64,000 bases of DNA from Flavobacterium aquicola (GCF_003385115.1 NZ_QUNI01000005.1:314446-378445), one strand, 5' to 3'; positions 53,301 to 62,371 are shown, numbered from the stretch's first letter. Numbers and translations are program-made. Notes: a model not told the origin generated them from the sequence alone.

Positions 53301-53520
53301 AACAATCATACAGAAAGAGAAAGGAACAATTAAACCTGACCGATTGGTTATCAATAAAAACAGAGAAGCTTTGTTATTAGATTATAAAACTGGTGTTCAT
53401 AATTCAAAATATAAATATCAATTAGAAAATTACCAAAGTGCTATAGAAAAAATGGGTTTCAAAGTGCTAAAAAAAGCATTAGTATATATAGGAGCTGAAA
53501 TCGATGTAGTACATTTGTAA
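50344..53520 (+). CDS. AddA/RecB-like helicase-nuclease
   Basis: 1058 residues. UvrD-type helicase motifs: Walker A IYDASAGSGKTYALVKEYL, motif Ia AITFTNKAVHEM, Walker B FFIDEFQDTSQ, motif III VGDPKQSIYRWRGGK, motif V VMTIHKSKGLEFPVV, motif VI VSLTRAEEQLYI. A C-terminal PD-(D/E)XK nuclease has LLDYKTG and a Q-rich YQLENYQS motif. Together with the AddB-like protein encoded at 56410 it probably forms a double-strand break-processing exonuclease for recombination and phage DNA degradation. The kbl gene follows 65 bases downstream. Confidence 0.92.
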   Translation: MERPSFAIYDASAGSGKTYALVKEYLKIILTAHKNDAYRNILAITFTNKAVHEMKSRIVGSLSEFAKEEPAKKAQDLMQNLSQETQLSIIQIKTKSQQIIKHIIHNYAAFDISTIDKFTHKVIRAFAHDLGLPMTFEVTLDTENLLIEAVDAIIAKAGDDDILTKLLVDFTIEKTDDDKSWDISREILETGKLVLNENNRNEIVHFQDKSINDFIVVKEKLIQICKDLEAKNALLAKSLLQLIDINAIDVKSFSRGTFPNHLHSIADGRFNQKNKMFREFEDIAINKTAKDKALIENIIPQLLQGLSEIYKNFEKRNFYKAFLRNITPLSLLNTVSNELMKIQNEQNILSITEFNAIIHREIQNQPAPFIYERLGERYRHFFIDEFQDTSQMQWQNLIPLIDNALSGQDDSGQKGTLMIVGDPKQSIYRWRGGKAEQFIELSKDQNPFSNPDKILEHLDKNYRSYSQVIEFNNNFFHLLSNEFSNADYKDLYENHSHQQKNDKIGGYVNISFLPKLEVQEGEEEEVLDKTEQYVLATLNTIQKVIKEGFEYKDIVILTRKRSQGIAVANYLTEQSIPLLSSETLMIQNATEVRLIIHILKYLKNSSDLESKANFLQYLAQNKQDQLPVHDFIAEGMDKKEESAFENWLENCNIELSFENIRKKSLYEAVEIIIAKFLKTNANLGTIPSGTAYVQYFLDLVLERDVRNQAGISDFLYYWDKNSEKFSIPSPEGTNAVRVMTIHKSKGLEFPVVIMPFADEDYNRKPKDKLWLDSNEQDFNMPKVLVDNTVGIEEFGAEASALYNLKKQEELLDNINVLYVSLTRAEEQLYIISQDVKPKKDGEYPNNMASFFIKYLIQQKVYDENQIEYQFGNSKKLSADEKHIDSTKNIPVVSEVMNPKNIKIAQKEALMWGTHQQQAIEFGNVIHEILSFVETKSDVELTINKAVENGLITILQKELVTNAIFKIMNHKDLIDYFAEGNKVFNEQTIIQKEKGTIKPDRLVINKNREALLLDYKTGVHNSKYKYQLENYQSAIEKMGFKVLKKALVYIGAEIDVVHL

Positions 53521-53585
53521 CAAAAAAATAATTATTTGTTTGAAATAACAATGAATTGCACTTTTCAATTTAAAATTTAATAAAA

Positions 53586-54779
53586 ATGTACGGTAAAATA
53601 CAGCAACACTTACAATCCGAACTTCAAGCTATTGAAGAAAACGGAATTTTCAAAAAAGAAAGAATTATTACTTCTGCACAAGGAGCAGAAATTATTATTT
53701 CCACCGGTGAAACAGTCTTAAATTTTTGTGCAAATAATTATTTAGGGCTTTCTTCGCATCCCGAAGTTATTCAAGCCGCAAAAGATGCGATGGATACCCA
53801 TGGCTTTGGAATGTCGTCAGTACGTTTTATTTGCGGAACACAGGATATTCATAAAACATTGGAAAAAAAGATAGCGGATTTCTATGGAACGGAAGATACC
53901 ATATTATATGCGGCTGCTTTTGATGCTAATGGAGGTGTATTCGAACCTTTATTTGGAGAGAATGACGCAATTATATCGGACAGCCTAAATCATGCTTCTA
54001 TTATCGATGGTGTTCGTTTATGTAAAGCTGCCCGCTATCGTTACGGAAATAGTAATATGACTGATTTGGAACAGCAATTAATTAAAGCAAATGAAACGGG
54101 AGCTCGATTTAAAATAATTGTCACGGATGGTGTGTTCTCCATGGACGGAGTTGTGGCACCTTTAGATAAGATTTGTGATTTAGCTGACAAATATGATGCG
54201 CTGGTTATGGTTGATGAATGTCATGCAGCTGGATTTATTGGAGCGACAGGTAAAGGAACGCTAGAGGCAAAAGGCGTTATGGGTCGTGTTGATATTATTA
54301 CAGGTACATTAGGCAAGGCTTTGGGCGGTGCTATGGGTGGTTATACAACTGCAAAAAAAGAAATAATAGAATTATTAAGACAGCGTTCTAGGCCATACCT
54401 GTTTTCAAATTCATTGGCTCCGGCTATTGTTGGAGCGTCAATTAAAGTATTTGAGCTATTACAAAAGGACACTTTATTGAGAGATCAATTGGAATGGAAT
54501 ACTAATTATTTTAAAGCAGGAATGAAAAAGGCTGGATTTGATATAGTAGACGGGGATTCGGCTATAGTTCCAGTAATGCTGTATGATGCAAAATTAGCTC
54601 AAACTATGGCAAATGAGTTATTAAAGGAGGGGATTTATGTAATTGGATTCTTTTTTCCAGTAGTGCCTAAGGATAAAGCAAGGATAAGAGTGCAGTTATC
54701 CGCGGCACATACAAAAGAACATTTGGATAAAGCAATACACGGTTTTGTAGCTGTAGGTAAGAGACTTGCTGTAATATAA
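53586..54779 (+). CDS. kbl: Glycine C-acetyltransferase (2-amino-3-ketobutyrate CoA ligase)
   Basis: PLP enzyme cleaving 2-amino-3-ketobutyrate with CoA to glycine and acetyl-CoA in threonine degradation. 397 residues, alpha-oxoamine synthase family. Motifs: [46 protein letters not shown] and the PLP lysine in [15 protein letters not shown]. Length and N-terminus ([13 protein letters not shown]) match Kbl rather than KAS or BioF. Threonine dehydrogenase is not in the window. Confidence 0.94.
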   Translation: MYGKIQQHLQSELQAIEENGIFKKERIITSAQGAEIIISTGETVLNFCANNYLGLSSHPEVIQAAKDAMDTHGFGMSSVRFICGTQDIHKTLEKKIADFYGTEDTILYAAAFDANGGVFEPLFGENDAIISDSLNHASIIDGVRLCKAARYRYGNSNMTDLEQQLIKANETGARFKIIVTDGVFSMDGVVAPLDKICDLADKYDALVMVDECHAAGFIGATGKGTLEAKGVMGRVDIITGTLGKALGGAMGGYTTAKKEIIELLRQRSRPYLFSNSLAPAIVGASIKVFELLQKDTLLRDQLEWNTNYFKAGMKKAGFDIVDGDSAIVPVMLYDAKLAQTMANELLKEGIYVIGFFFPVVPKDKARIRVQLSAAHTKEHLDKAIHGFVAVGKRLAVI

Positions 54780-54824
54780 TTGTTAAATTTTCTATTTGCG
54801 AAGTGTTTTATTTAACAATTTATT

Positions 54825-54854
54825 TTGATGTTACGGAAAATGGTGCTACTTTTG
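54825..54854 (+). promoter_or_regulatory. Consensus promoter of the ompA gene
   Basis: TTG at 54825-54827, 19-base spacer, TACTTTTG at 54847-54854: a perfect Bacteroidota promoter, consistent with high expression of an abundant outer-membrane protein. Confidence 0.85.
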
Positions 54855-54890
54855 TTTCAAATTAACTAATTGTAATTAAAATAACAAAGT

Positions 54891-56348
54891 ATGAAACATC
54901 TTAACAAACTTTTAGTTGCTGTAACAATGGTGATGGGATTGAACTCTCAGGCACAAGACAGTAACAATAAATGGGCAGTCGGTTTTGGAGTAAACGCGGT
55001 TGACTACAGATCTAGTGCAGGTGGTGACTTTATGAGTCATTTTGATCAGCCATTTATGGTAAGCGATAACTGGAATATTCTTCCTTCAGTTTCTTATATC
55101 AACGTTTCTAGGTACGTAGGTAGTGGTTTTATAGTTGGACTTACAGGTTCTATCAATCAAATTGATAAATTTGTTGTAAAAGTTCCAGGTAAAACTTGGA
55201 ATGGACCTAATGATTTTGTTGCTGTAAATCCTGGAGATTTAATGTACTATGGTATTGATGCAACCGTAACTTATAGTTTTATGGAATTAATCAAATCTAA
55301 AGTTTTAGAGCCTACATTAAGTTTTGGTGGTGGTTATACTTTCTTAGGTGATGAAAGCTATGGTACTATTAATCCTGGTGTTGGACTGAATATTTGGTTT
55401 ACAGAAAATGTAGGTCTTTCATTATTAGGAACGTATAAAAAATCATTTGGAGATAGAGTTTATGCTGGAACTCAAACGCCAGATGCTCCTTCTTATAGTC
55501 AATATTCTGCAGGTCTTACTTTCAAGTTTGGTGCTAAAGATACTGATGGAGACGGAATCTATGATAAAGATGATGCTTGTCCAGACGTTGCAGGTTTAAA
55601 GCAATTTAATGGTTGTCCTGATACAGATGCTGATGGTATCGAAGATTCTAAAGATAAATGTCCTACTGTTGCTGGTACTGCTGAATTCCAAGGTTGTGCT
55701 GATACAGACGGAGACGGTGTAGCTGATCCAGATGATGCTTGTCCTTCAGTTGCAGGTTTAAAACAATTCCAAGGTTGTCCTGATACAGATGGAGACGGAA
55801 TAACTGATGCTTCAGATAAATGTCCTACTGTTGCTGGTCCTGCTTCAAACGGAGGATGTCCTGAATTGGATTCTGATAAAGATGGTGTAATTGACAAACA
55901 AGATGCTTGTCCTACTGTACCTGGTCCTGCAAGTAACAAAGGATGTCCAGAAGTAACTGAACAAGTATTACAAGATCTTAAAGTTCAAGCTAGAGCAGTT
56001 TACTTTGTAACTGGTAAAGCAGTATTAGCAACAGCTGATAAAGGAGCTACAGATGGTAGATTGGAAGCGATTAAAGAAATCCTTAAAAACTACCCTAATG
56101 CTAAATTCGCTATCGAAGGTCACACAGATAATACAGGTAGTGCAAAAGTAAATCAAAAACTTTCTGAAGATAGAGCAAAAGTTGTTATGGATAAGTTAAT
56201 TGAAAAAGGAGTTAATCCTGCTAACTTAACTTCAGCTGGTTATGGTTCAACTAAACCAGTAGCTTCTAACAAAACTAAAGAAGGTAAAGCACTTAACAGA
56301 AGAACTGAAATTAGACACATTGGAACAGTATACGAAGGTAAATTGTAA
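54891..56348 (+). CDS. OmpA-family protein with thrombospondin type 3 repeats
   Basis: 485 residues: signal peptide (MKHLNKLLVAVTMVMGLNSQA), an eight-strand-like beta barrel (about 25-205), five calcium-binding TSP3 repeats of the DTDGDGxxDxxDxCPxVAG type (about 212-355), and a C-terminal OmpA peptidoglycan-binding domain (IEGHTDNTGSAKVNQKLSEDRA, GYGSTKP, NRRTEI). Anchors the outer membrane to peptidoglycan. Strong promoter and terminator of its own; probably abundant. Confidence 0.95.
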   Translation: MKHLNKLLVAVTMVMGLNSQAQDSNNKWAVGFGVNAVDYRSSAGGDFMSHFDQPFMVSDNWNILPSVSYINVSRYVGSGFIVGLTGSINQIDKFVVKVPGKTWNGPNDFVAVNPGDLMYYGIDATVTYSFMELIKSKVLEPTLSFGGGYTFLGDESYGTINPGVGLNIWFTENVGLSLLGTYKKSFGDRVYAGTQTPDAPSYSQYSAGLTFKFGAKDTDGDGIYDKDDACPDVAGLKQFNGCPDTDADGIEDSKDKCPTVAGTAEFQGCADTDGDGVADPDDACPSVAGLKQFQGCPDTDGDGITDASDKCPTVAGPASNGGCPELDSDKDGVIDKQDACPTVPGPASNKGCPEVTEQVLQDLKVQARAVYFVTGKAVLATADKGATDGRLEAIKEILKNYPNAKFAIEGHTDNTGSAKVNQKLSEDRAKVVMDKLIEKGVNPANLTSAGYGSTKPVASNKTKEGKALNRRTEIRHIGTVYEGKL

Positions 56349-56368
56349 TCAAGTCTAAATAATTTTTA

Positions 56369-56399
56369 AAAGCCATTCTTAATTGAATGGCTTTTTTTA
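56369..56399 (+). terminator. Intrinsic terminator after ompA
   Basis: 10-bp stem AAAGCCATTC/GAATGGCTTT, loop TTAATT, T-run. Its core stem is the same as that of the tRNA-Asn terminator. Confidence 0.93.
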
Positions 56400-56409
56400 T
56401 ATTTATAAA

Positions 56410-59175
56410 ATGACAAATATTTCCTTTTTAAATAAAATTGCCACTGTAATATTATCAGATTATAATAATGAGCTGACAGAAACGGTTATTGTTTTACCCA
56501 ATAAACGAGCAAAAATATTTCTTATAGAGGCATTAAAAAACCAAACGGATGGTAATATATTTTCTCCGGAAATTATTAGCATCGAAGATTTTGTTCAGAA
56601 CATTGCTCAAATAAGAACTATTGATCCAATTGAATTGCTTTTTGAGTTTTATGAAGTCTATTTGTTGATTACCGAAAAAAAGAATCAGCAGTCATTTGAG
56701 GTTTTTGCGAATTGGGCAAAAACACTGCTTCAGGATTTTAATGAAATTGACCGTTATTTACTAGATCCAGATCATGTATTGTCATATTTGAAAGATATTG
56801 AAGACATTAAGAAATGGGGAATTGAAGTCGAAAATAAAACGCAGTTACTTGAGAACTACATTGATTTTTGGAAATTATTACCTAAATACTATCAATCTTT
56901 GTATGATCACTTGCTAAAAAATAGAATTGGTTATCAAGGTTTGATTTATCGGGAAGCTGTAAAAAATATTGATTACTTTTCGAAGTCAATTTCTAATAAA
57001 AAATTTGTGTTTGCAGGGTTTAATGCCTTGAACGCTTCGGAAGAAAAAATTATCCAACATCTTATAAATTTAGATTTAGCTAAAATATATTGGGATGCTG
57101 ATCAGACGTTTCTCAATGATCCTTACCATGATGCAGGTTTGTTTTTACGTCGTTTCAAAGAAAACTGGAAACACTATAAGTCCCATCCTTTTGAATGGAT
57201 TGTGGATGAATTCTCTGCATCGAAAAATATTCAAGTTATTGGAACTCCAAAAACTATTGGTCAAGCTAAGATAGCTGGGAGTATAATTGAAAACATTGTA
57301 AATAATAATCGTTCTGCTGCACTGGATAAAGTAGCTGTTGTTCTGGGAGAAGAAAACTTGCTCATTCCATTGTTGTATTCTCTACCAAATACTGTCGGCG
57401 CTTTGAATATTACGATGGGATATTCGAGCAAAAATAATCCTGCGCAAATTTTGATAGCCAAATTGTTTAAAATGCATACGAACGCATTGTCCAGAAACAA
57501 TAGCAGTTATGTTTTTTATTATAAAGATGTACTGGATATATTGACTCATCCGTTGATTGAGCCTTATGCAAATGCAAGTACTTTGGTTAATATCATTAAT
57601 AAAAACAACTATACTTTTATTAGTCATCAAAAATTATTGGAATTAAATACTTCTGCTAATGATTTATTTTTGCTTGTATTTGAAAAATGGGAAAGCGGTT
57701 CTATTGCCGTTTTAGAAATAATTTCGAAATTATTACTGAAGGTTAAGAACAACTTAAACAATGAAAATGAGGAGGAAAAAATAACCAAAGCTTTTGTTTA
57801 TGCTATTTTTAAAGTGATTAATAAACTGATTAATTACTATTCACAGCATAAAGAGATTGATACAATAGATACGCTTTATGCAATTTATAAACAAGTAATT
57901 GATTTAGCTGAAGTCTCATTTGAAGGAGAACCATTAAATGGATTACAGATTATGGGAGTGCTTGAAAGCAGGGTACTGGATTTTGAAACGGTCATTATTA
58001 CTTCAATGAATGAAGGGAAATTTCCAGCGGGAAAATCTCAAAATTCATTCATTCCTTATGATGTGAAACGTGAATTGGGTTTGCCGACTTTTAAAGAAAA
58101 AGATGCCATTTATACCTATCACTTTTATCATTTATTGCAGCGAGCCAAAAGCATTTATCTGCTGTATAATACCGAAAGCGATGGTCTTGACGCAGGTGAA
58201 AAAAGCCGTTTTATCACCCAATTGGAAGTTGAGAAACAACCTAATCATACTTTAACGCACGAAATTTATAATGCCGTTTTGCCGGACACAGCTTATTCTC
58301 CAATGGTAATTCCAAAATCGGAAAAGGTAATGGATCGTTTGAAGGAAATTGCAGAAAAAGGATTTTCTCCTTCGGCATTGACGAGTTATATACGGAATCC
58401 GATTCAGTTTTATTTTCAAAAGATTTTGAGAATTAGCGAAGTGGAAGAGGTTGAAGAAAATATTGCTTTGAATACGTTGGGAACTATTATTCACGAGACT
58501 TTACGTGTTTTGTATGAGCCTTTTATTGGCAAATTTATTTCGGAAACTGATATTCAAAATTGCATTAAGCGAATTGACTCAGAAGTTTTGATTCAGTTTA
58601 AACTAGTTTACAAAGAAGGAGAAATAAAAAAGGGGAGAAATCTTTTGGCTTTTGAAGTTGCTAAACGAAATGTTTTAAATTTCTTAAAGGTAGAATTGGA
58701 TAGTTTAGAGAATGGTGACGCCATAAAAATTTTGGAACTTGAAAAAACATTCGAAAGAATAGTCGAACATCCAAGTTTTCCTTTCCCAGTTTTGATTAAA
58801 GGAAATGTGGATAGGATTGAAGTACGTAATGGAAACATTCGAATCATCGATTATAAAACGGGTAAAGTCGAAAAGACGAATGTTACTCTTAAATCTTGGA
58901 AAGGATTGACAGACGATATCAAAAACGACAAAATTATCCAAGTTTTGGCTTATGCTTACATGTATGAAGCAAATGCTAACGGAAAACCTATTGAAGCTGG
59001 AATTATTTCTTTTAAAAACTTAAAATCGGGATTTCTGCCTTTTAATTTTAAAGAAGAAAAAGAAAGTACTGCTATTATCAGTAGTGAAATTCAATCGAAT
59101 TATTTGGAGCAGATTGTTTTGTTGCTGAATGAAATATTGGATGTGAATATTCCTTTTGAAGAGAAAATTGTATAA
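56410..59175 (+). CDS. AddB-like PD-(D/E)XK nuclease with inactive helicase domain
   Basis: 921 residues from ATG 56410; an upstream ATG at 56383 lies inside the ompA terminator and is rejected. The N-terminal helicase-like part has PNKRAKIFLIEAL in place of a Walker A, as in AddB-type proteins with dead helicase motifs; EAVILTSMNEGKFPAGKS resembles motif IV/V. The C-terminal nuclease shows NPIQFYFQKILR, GTIIHETL and IRIIDYKTGKVE. With the AddA-like protein it likely forms a heterodimeric helicase-nuclease; both subunits keep a nuclease domain. kbl and ompA separate the two genes. Confidence 0.9.
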   Translation: MTNISFLNKIATVILSDYNNELTETVIVLPNKRAKIFLIEALKNQTDGNIFSPEIISIEDFVQNIAQIRTIDPIELLFEFYEVYLLITEKKNQQSFEVFANWAKTLLQDFNEIDRYLLDPDHVLSYLKDIEDIKKWGIEVENKTQLLENYIDFWKLLPKYYQSLYDHLLKNRIGYQGLIYREAVKNIDYFSKSISNKKFVFAGFNALNASEEKIIQHLINLDLAKIYWDADQTFLNDPYHDAGLFLRRFKENWKHYKSHPFEWIVDEFSASKNIQVIGTPKTIGQAKIAGSIIENIVNNNRSAALDKVAVVLGEENLLIPLLYSLPNTVGALNITMGYSSKNNPAQILIAKLFKMHTNALSRNNSSYVFYYKDVLDILTHPLIEPYANASTLVNIINKNNYTFISHQKLLELNTSANDLFLLVFEKWESGSIAVLEIISKLLLKVKNNLNNENEEEKITKAFVYAIFKVINKLINYYSQHKEIDTIDTLYAIYKQVIDLAEVSFEGEPLNGLQIMGVLESRVLDFETVIITSMNEGKFPAGKSQNSFIPYDVKRELGLPTFKEKDAIYTYHFYHLLQRAKSIYLLYNTESDGLDAGEKSRFITQLEVEKQPNHTLTHEIYNAVLPDTAYSPMVIPKSEKVMDRLKEIAEKGFSPSALTSYIRNPIQFYFQKILRISEVEEVEENIALNTLGTIIHETLRVLYEPFIGKFISETDIQNCIKRIDSEVLIQFKLVYKEGEIKKGRNLLAFEVAKRNVLNFLKVELDSLENGDAIKILELEKTFERIVEHPSFPFPVLIKGNVDRIEVRNGNIRIIDYKTGKVEKTNVTLKSWKGLTDDIKNDKIIQVLAYAYMYEANANGKPIEAGIISFKNLKSGFLPFNFKEEKESTAIISSEIQSNYLEQIVLLLNEILDVNIPFEEKIV

Positions 59176-59179
59176 GGTA

Positions 59180-59476
59180 ATGAGTAAAAAGTGGCTTAAC
59201 TTATTTGAATTTTTCAAAAGCACAATTGCTATTAATCTTTCGGCTAGTTTTTTTGTTTTTCTTTTTGGAGGGTTGATTGCTTTTAATTACTCAGTTCTTA
59301 GTTTTGGTTTTGGTTTAAGTCTGCTTTTTAAGGAAGTTAATTCCAAGAATGAATATGTGTTTTATTTCAACAATCAAATTTCCAGAATACAGCTTTGGAT
59401 TTCTTCTTGGTGTTTTACGTTTGCTTTTTTAGTGATTTGTGTTTGTGTTTTTAATCTAATAAAGTTACTGTTTTGA
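59180..59476 (+). CDS. Small membrane protein coupled to an ABC ATPase
   Basis: 98 residues from ATG 59180 (an ATG at 59156 would overlap the upstream gene). Two hydrophobic helices at about residues 16-48 and 75-95. No motif known. Its stop overlaps the TTG start of the ABC ATPase gene. The pair may form a minimal transporter, or this may be a separate membrane protein. Confidence 0.65.
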   Translation: MSKKWLNLFEFFKSTIAINLSASFFVFLFGGLIAFNYSVLSFGFGLSLLFKEVNSKNEYVFYFNNQISRIQLWISSWCFTFAFLVICVCVFNLIKLLF

Positions 59477-60144
59477 AAAAACATTTATTAGAAATAGACA
59501 GCGTTCAGAAAACTTTTGACAATAAAAACATCTTGTCGGATGTTTATTTAAAATGCGAAACAAATGATATCATTGGGCTTTTGGGCAGAAATGGTTCAGG
59601 AAAGTCAACTTTATTAAAAATTATTTTCGGAATTGAATCTGCCGATTTCAAGTTTGTTAGAATTGATAGTGTTGTGAAATCTAAAACCAAAGATTTATTT
59701 GCTGAAATTAGTTACCTGCCTCAGGATAATTGTATTCCAAAAGTATTATCTATAAAAAAAGCGATTCAGCTCTCTGTTTCCAAAGAGAAGATTCAGGAGT
59801 TTTGTTCAGATGAAATAATTGTTGCAATGCTTGACAAGAAAATTTCTCATTTATCGGGAGGTGAATTACGTTACTTAGAAATTAAAATTATTCTTTATAA
59901 TTCTTCAAAATTTGCTTTGCTGGACGAACCTTATAATGGTCTGTCTCCTTTGCTGGTGGAGAAAGTGAATGAATTAATAGCTGAAAATTCTAAAACTAAA
60001 GGGATAATCATTTCGGATCATAATTATGAAAATGTAATCAAAGTGTCGAACAAATTGATTTTGCTCAAAGAAGGCAAGGCGCATCATTTGCTTTGCAAAG
60101 AAGAATTGATCGAGAAAGGATATCTGAAAGAAGGAATGCTCTAA
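59473..60144 (+). CDS. ABC transporter ATP-binding protein
   Basis: 223 residues, TTG start overlapping the stop of the membrane protein gene upstream. Walker A GLLGRNGSGKSTLL, Q-loop YLPQDN, signature LSGGELRYLEI, Walker B FALLDEPYNGLS and switch His in IISDHNYENV are all present. One nucleotide-binding domain, no membrane part; the signature is shaped like LPS/drug export or regulatory ATPases (LptB- or CcmA-like). The usual permease partner is absent from the neighbourhood apart from the 98-residue protein. Converges with the hydrolase gene by 4 bases. Confidence 0.9.
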   Translation: MKKHLLEIDSVQKTFDNKNILSDVYLKCETNDIIGLLGRNGSGKSTLLKIIFGIESADFKFVRIDSVVKSKTKDLFAEISYLPQDNCIPKVLSIKKAIQLSVSKEKIQEFCSDEIIVAMLDKKISHLSGGELRYLEIKIILYNSSKFALLDEPYNGLSPLLVEKVNELIAENSKTKGIIISDHNYENVIKVSNKLILLKEGKAHHLLCKEELIEKGYLKEGML

Positions 60145-60923
60145 ATCCTCTTTAAAAAATCAGTTAAAACGCTTAGTAATTCTTCTTGGTTTTCAATAGA
60201 ACTCATGTGTCCGTCGGGAAAAGTTACCAATTCAACATTAGTGCTTTTTATTTGTTCCAAATTCTCTTCGTAATTGAGAACAGGGTCTTTTTTTCCTAAA
60301 ATCAGTAATTTTGGAAAAGTGGTTGTATGCAAAAGAAATTCTCTATCTTTTCTAATTTTCATTCCTTCAAGGGAAGCCACAATTCCTTGTAGAGGTGTTT
60401 TTAAAGCCTGAATTTTTACCTGCTCGATTTCTTTAATGAGTTTTTCTCTGTTGTCTTCGCTGAACAAATTGGAAATAGACAATCGGATGAAAGTTTCATA
60501 ATCTTTTTTGACTGCTTTGATGGCGCGGTCTCTGTTTTTCTTTCTTTCGGTGCTGTCTTCTTTGGAAGTGGAGTTGAGCAATACCAATCCTTTTATTTTA
60601 TCTGGATACAATTCGGCGAAAGCCAAAGCAATATAACCGCCCATAGAATGTCCTACAAGAATAGCTTTTCGAATCTTTAATTTGGACAAAACCTCGTGAA
60701 CTACATCGGCATTTTCTTCCATGGTTTGAATGTAGCCCAAACTTTCGGTTTCTCCGTGACCCAATAAATCAATGGTTATGATTCGGTTTTTTTTGCTTAA
60801 TTCGGACACATAAAAATCCCACATCGTTTTGTTTTCCAAAAAACCATGCAACAAGACAACTGCAGTGCCTTTTCCGGTATCAGTATAGGATATTTGGGTG
60901 TTTTTGTAGAGAAGTGTTTCCAA
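60141..60923 (-). CDS. Alpha/beta hydrolase
   Basis: 260 residues, soluble. Oxyanion motif VVLLHGFLENKTMWD, nucleophile elbow VGHSMGGYIAL, acid in LILGKKDPVL and catalytic His in FPDGHMSSIE. Similar in size to lactonases, esterases or MenH-like enzymes; the substrate cannot be told. Monocistronic, transcribed away from AbiH. Confidence 0.92.
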   Translation of the reverse strand: METLLYKNTQISYTDTGKGTAVVLLHGFLENKTMWDFYVSELSKKNRIITIDLLGHGETESLGYIQTMEENADVVHEVLSKLKIRKAILVGHSMGGYIALAFAELYPDKIKGLVLLNSTSKEDSTERKKNRDRAIKAVKKDYETFIRLSISNLFSEDNREKLIKEIEQVKIQALKTPLQGIVASLEGMKIRKDREFLLHTTTFPKLLILGKKDPVLNYEENLEQIKSTNVELVTFPDGHMSSIENQEELLSVLTDFLKRI

Positions 60924-60985
60924 TGGGATGAGAATTATGTTGACAGTTTACAATTGCAAAATTAAATTTTTAAATTCCTAAATGC

Positions 60986-60993
60986 TATATTTG
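60986..60993 (+). promoter_or_regulatory. -7 promoter box of the AbiH gene
   Basis: TATATTTG, exact TAnnTTTG match, 21 bases before the start codon. Confidence 0.6.
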
Positions 60994-61013
60994 AGTAAAG
61001 CATTTTATAAAAT

Positions 61014-62156
61014 ATGAATAGACTTGTAATTATTGGAAACGGTTTTGATTTGGCTCATGGATTGCCAACTTCGTACAGAGATTTTATAGATGATTTTTGG
61101 AAAAATTTTAAAGATAAATGTAAAAGTGATGAATATCAAAATTTAATAAGTACTCATGATCATTATAACGGATATTACAATGGAGTAAATCAGATAGAAA
61201 ATTTTAATGATTTGAAAGTTAATTTAGAAAATTATTCAAAAGAGAATGGACATTTTTATGACTCAAATGCTGTTGTTTGTAGAAACAGTCATAATACTAT
61301 TTTTGCATTCAAAAGTGATTTTTTCAAATTGATTAATAAAAAAAATTCTGAAAATTGGGTAGATATTGAAAATCAATATTACAAACAATTAAAAATAATT
61401 GCAAAACATAGATCGCTTAGCGCAAATGAACAAAAGGAGCAGGTTGTTTTATTAAATAAAGAATTTGAACAAGTTAAAAGTCTTTTAAAAGCGTATTTAA
61501 TAAAGACTATTAATAAAAAGTATAATTGGTTTGATTTAAAAAACAATGAAATTGAAGATCATTTGAAAGAAGAACCAAATATTTGGGAGTTTTTATTTGA
61601 TAAGAAAAATAAAGAATATTATGAGAATGATGTTAATCTAAATTTGGAAGATACTTTATTTTTAAGTTTCAATTATACTAAAACAATAGAGAATTATAGT
61701 AGTTATATGGGCAATGGATTTTCTTGTAACTATATTCATGGAGAACTGAATAATGAGGAATTGCCAATAATATTTGGATTTGGAGATGAAATGGACGAAC
61801 ATTATGCAGATATTGAAAACCTTGATGATAATGAGTATCTTAAAAACTTTAAATCCATTCAATATTTAGAACACTCTAATTATAAAAATCTGTATAATTT
61901 TATAGAAGCAGAACCTTTTCAAGTTTTTATTATGGGGCATTCTTGTGGTTTATCAGACAGAACATTACTAAGTATGATTTTTGAAAATGAAAATTGTCTT
62001 TCTGTAAAAGTGTATTATTATCAAATGTCTAAATATTCAGATAATTATACTGAAATTATTCAAAATATTTCAAGACATTTTAAAGACAAAAAAATGCTCC
62101 GAAATAAAGTTGTTGAAAAGATGCATTCTAAGCCATTGGTTAAATTTATTGGATAA
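61014..62156 (+). CDS. AbiH-family abortive infection protein
   Basis: 380 residues. The N-terminus LVIIGNGFDLAHGLPTSYRDF is the family signature (nucleotide-binding-like), with further conserved segments FLSFNYTKTIENY, YIHGEL and FIMGHSCGLSDRTLL, a SIR2-like arrangement. AbiH proteins, first described in Lactococcus, protect populations from phage by an uncharacterised mechanism. It is a lone gene with its own promoter between two housekeeping-type genes, very AT-rich, and is followed by a dispersed repeat. Probably acquired horizontally. Confidence 0.88.
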   Translation: MNRLVIIGNGFDLAHGLPTSYRDFIDDFWKNFKDKCKSDEYQNLISTHDHYNGYYNGVNQIENFNDLKVNLENYSKENGHFYDSNAVVCRNSHNTIFAFKSDFFKLINKKNSENWVDIENQYYKQLKIIAKHRSLSANEQKEQVVLLNKEFEQVKSLLKAYLIKTINKKYNWFDLKNNEIEDHLKEEPNIWEFLFDKKNKEYYENDVNLNLEDTLFLSFNYTKTIENYSSYMGNGFSCNYIHGELNNEELPIIFGFGDEMDEHYADIENLDDNEYLKNFKSIQYLEHSNYKNLYNFIEAEPFQVFIMGHSCGLSDRTLLSMIFENENCLSVKVYYYQMSKYSDNYTEIIQNISRHFKDKKMLRNKVVEKMHSKPLVKFIG

Positions 62157-62263
62157 AATAAACAGCTCCCATTTCTGAAAACCGTTTTGATATTTATAAA
62201 CCTAAACACGATTCTTAATTGTCTCTTTTTTTGAATCTTCTAAAAAAGCAGTATGTTGTCTTT

Positions 62264-62338
62264 TAGCCCCGATTGAAGTGAAAATCCTTGTGGGCTGGGG
62301 TTCAGCCCACAAGATTGGAGTGGAAAGCGGGAGGATAC
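62264..62338 (+). repeat. Flavobacterial dispersed repeat with variable central hairpin, copy 2
   Basis: TAGCCCCGAT, AGTGAAAATCCT, hairpin CTTGTGGGCTG/CAGCCCACAAG (62287-62313), ATTG, GGAAAGCGGGA. The flanks match the copy at 18242-18319; the hairpin does not. Confidence 0.8.
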
Positions 62339-62371
62339 TTGTAAAAAATGCCTAATCTTCTGCTCCAAATA

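Noticed and set aside
55559..55939. Antisense 126-codon frame and CRISPR-like periodicity within ompA
   Set aside because: The periodicity comes from the TSP3 repeats (DTDGDG...CPxVAG) in the real coding strand; there are no spacers and no cas genes.
56383..56409. Upstream start of the AddB-like gene
   Set aside because: It lies in the stem of the ompA terminator; the ATG at 56410 follows it directly.
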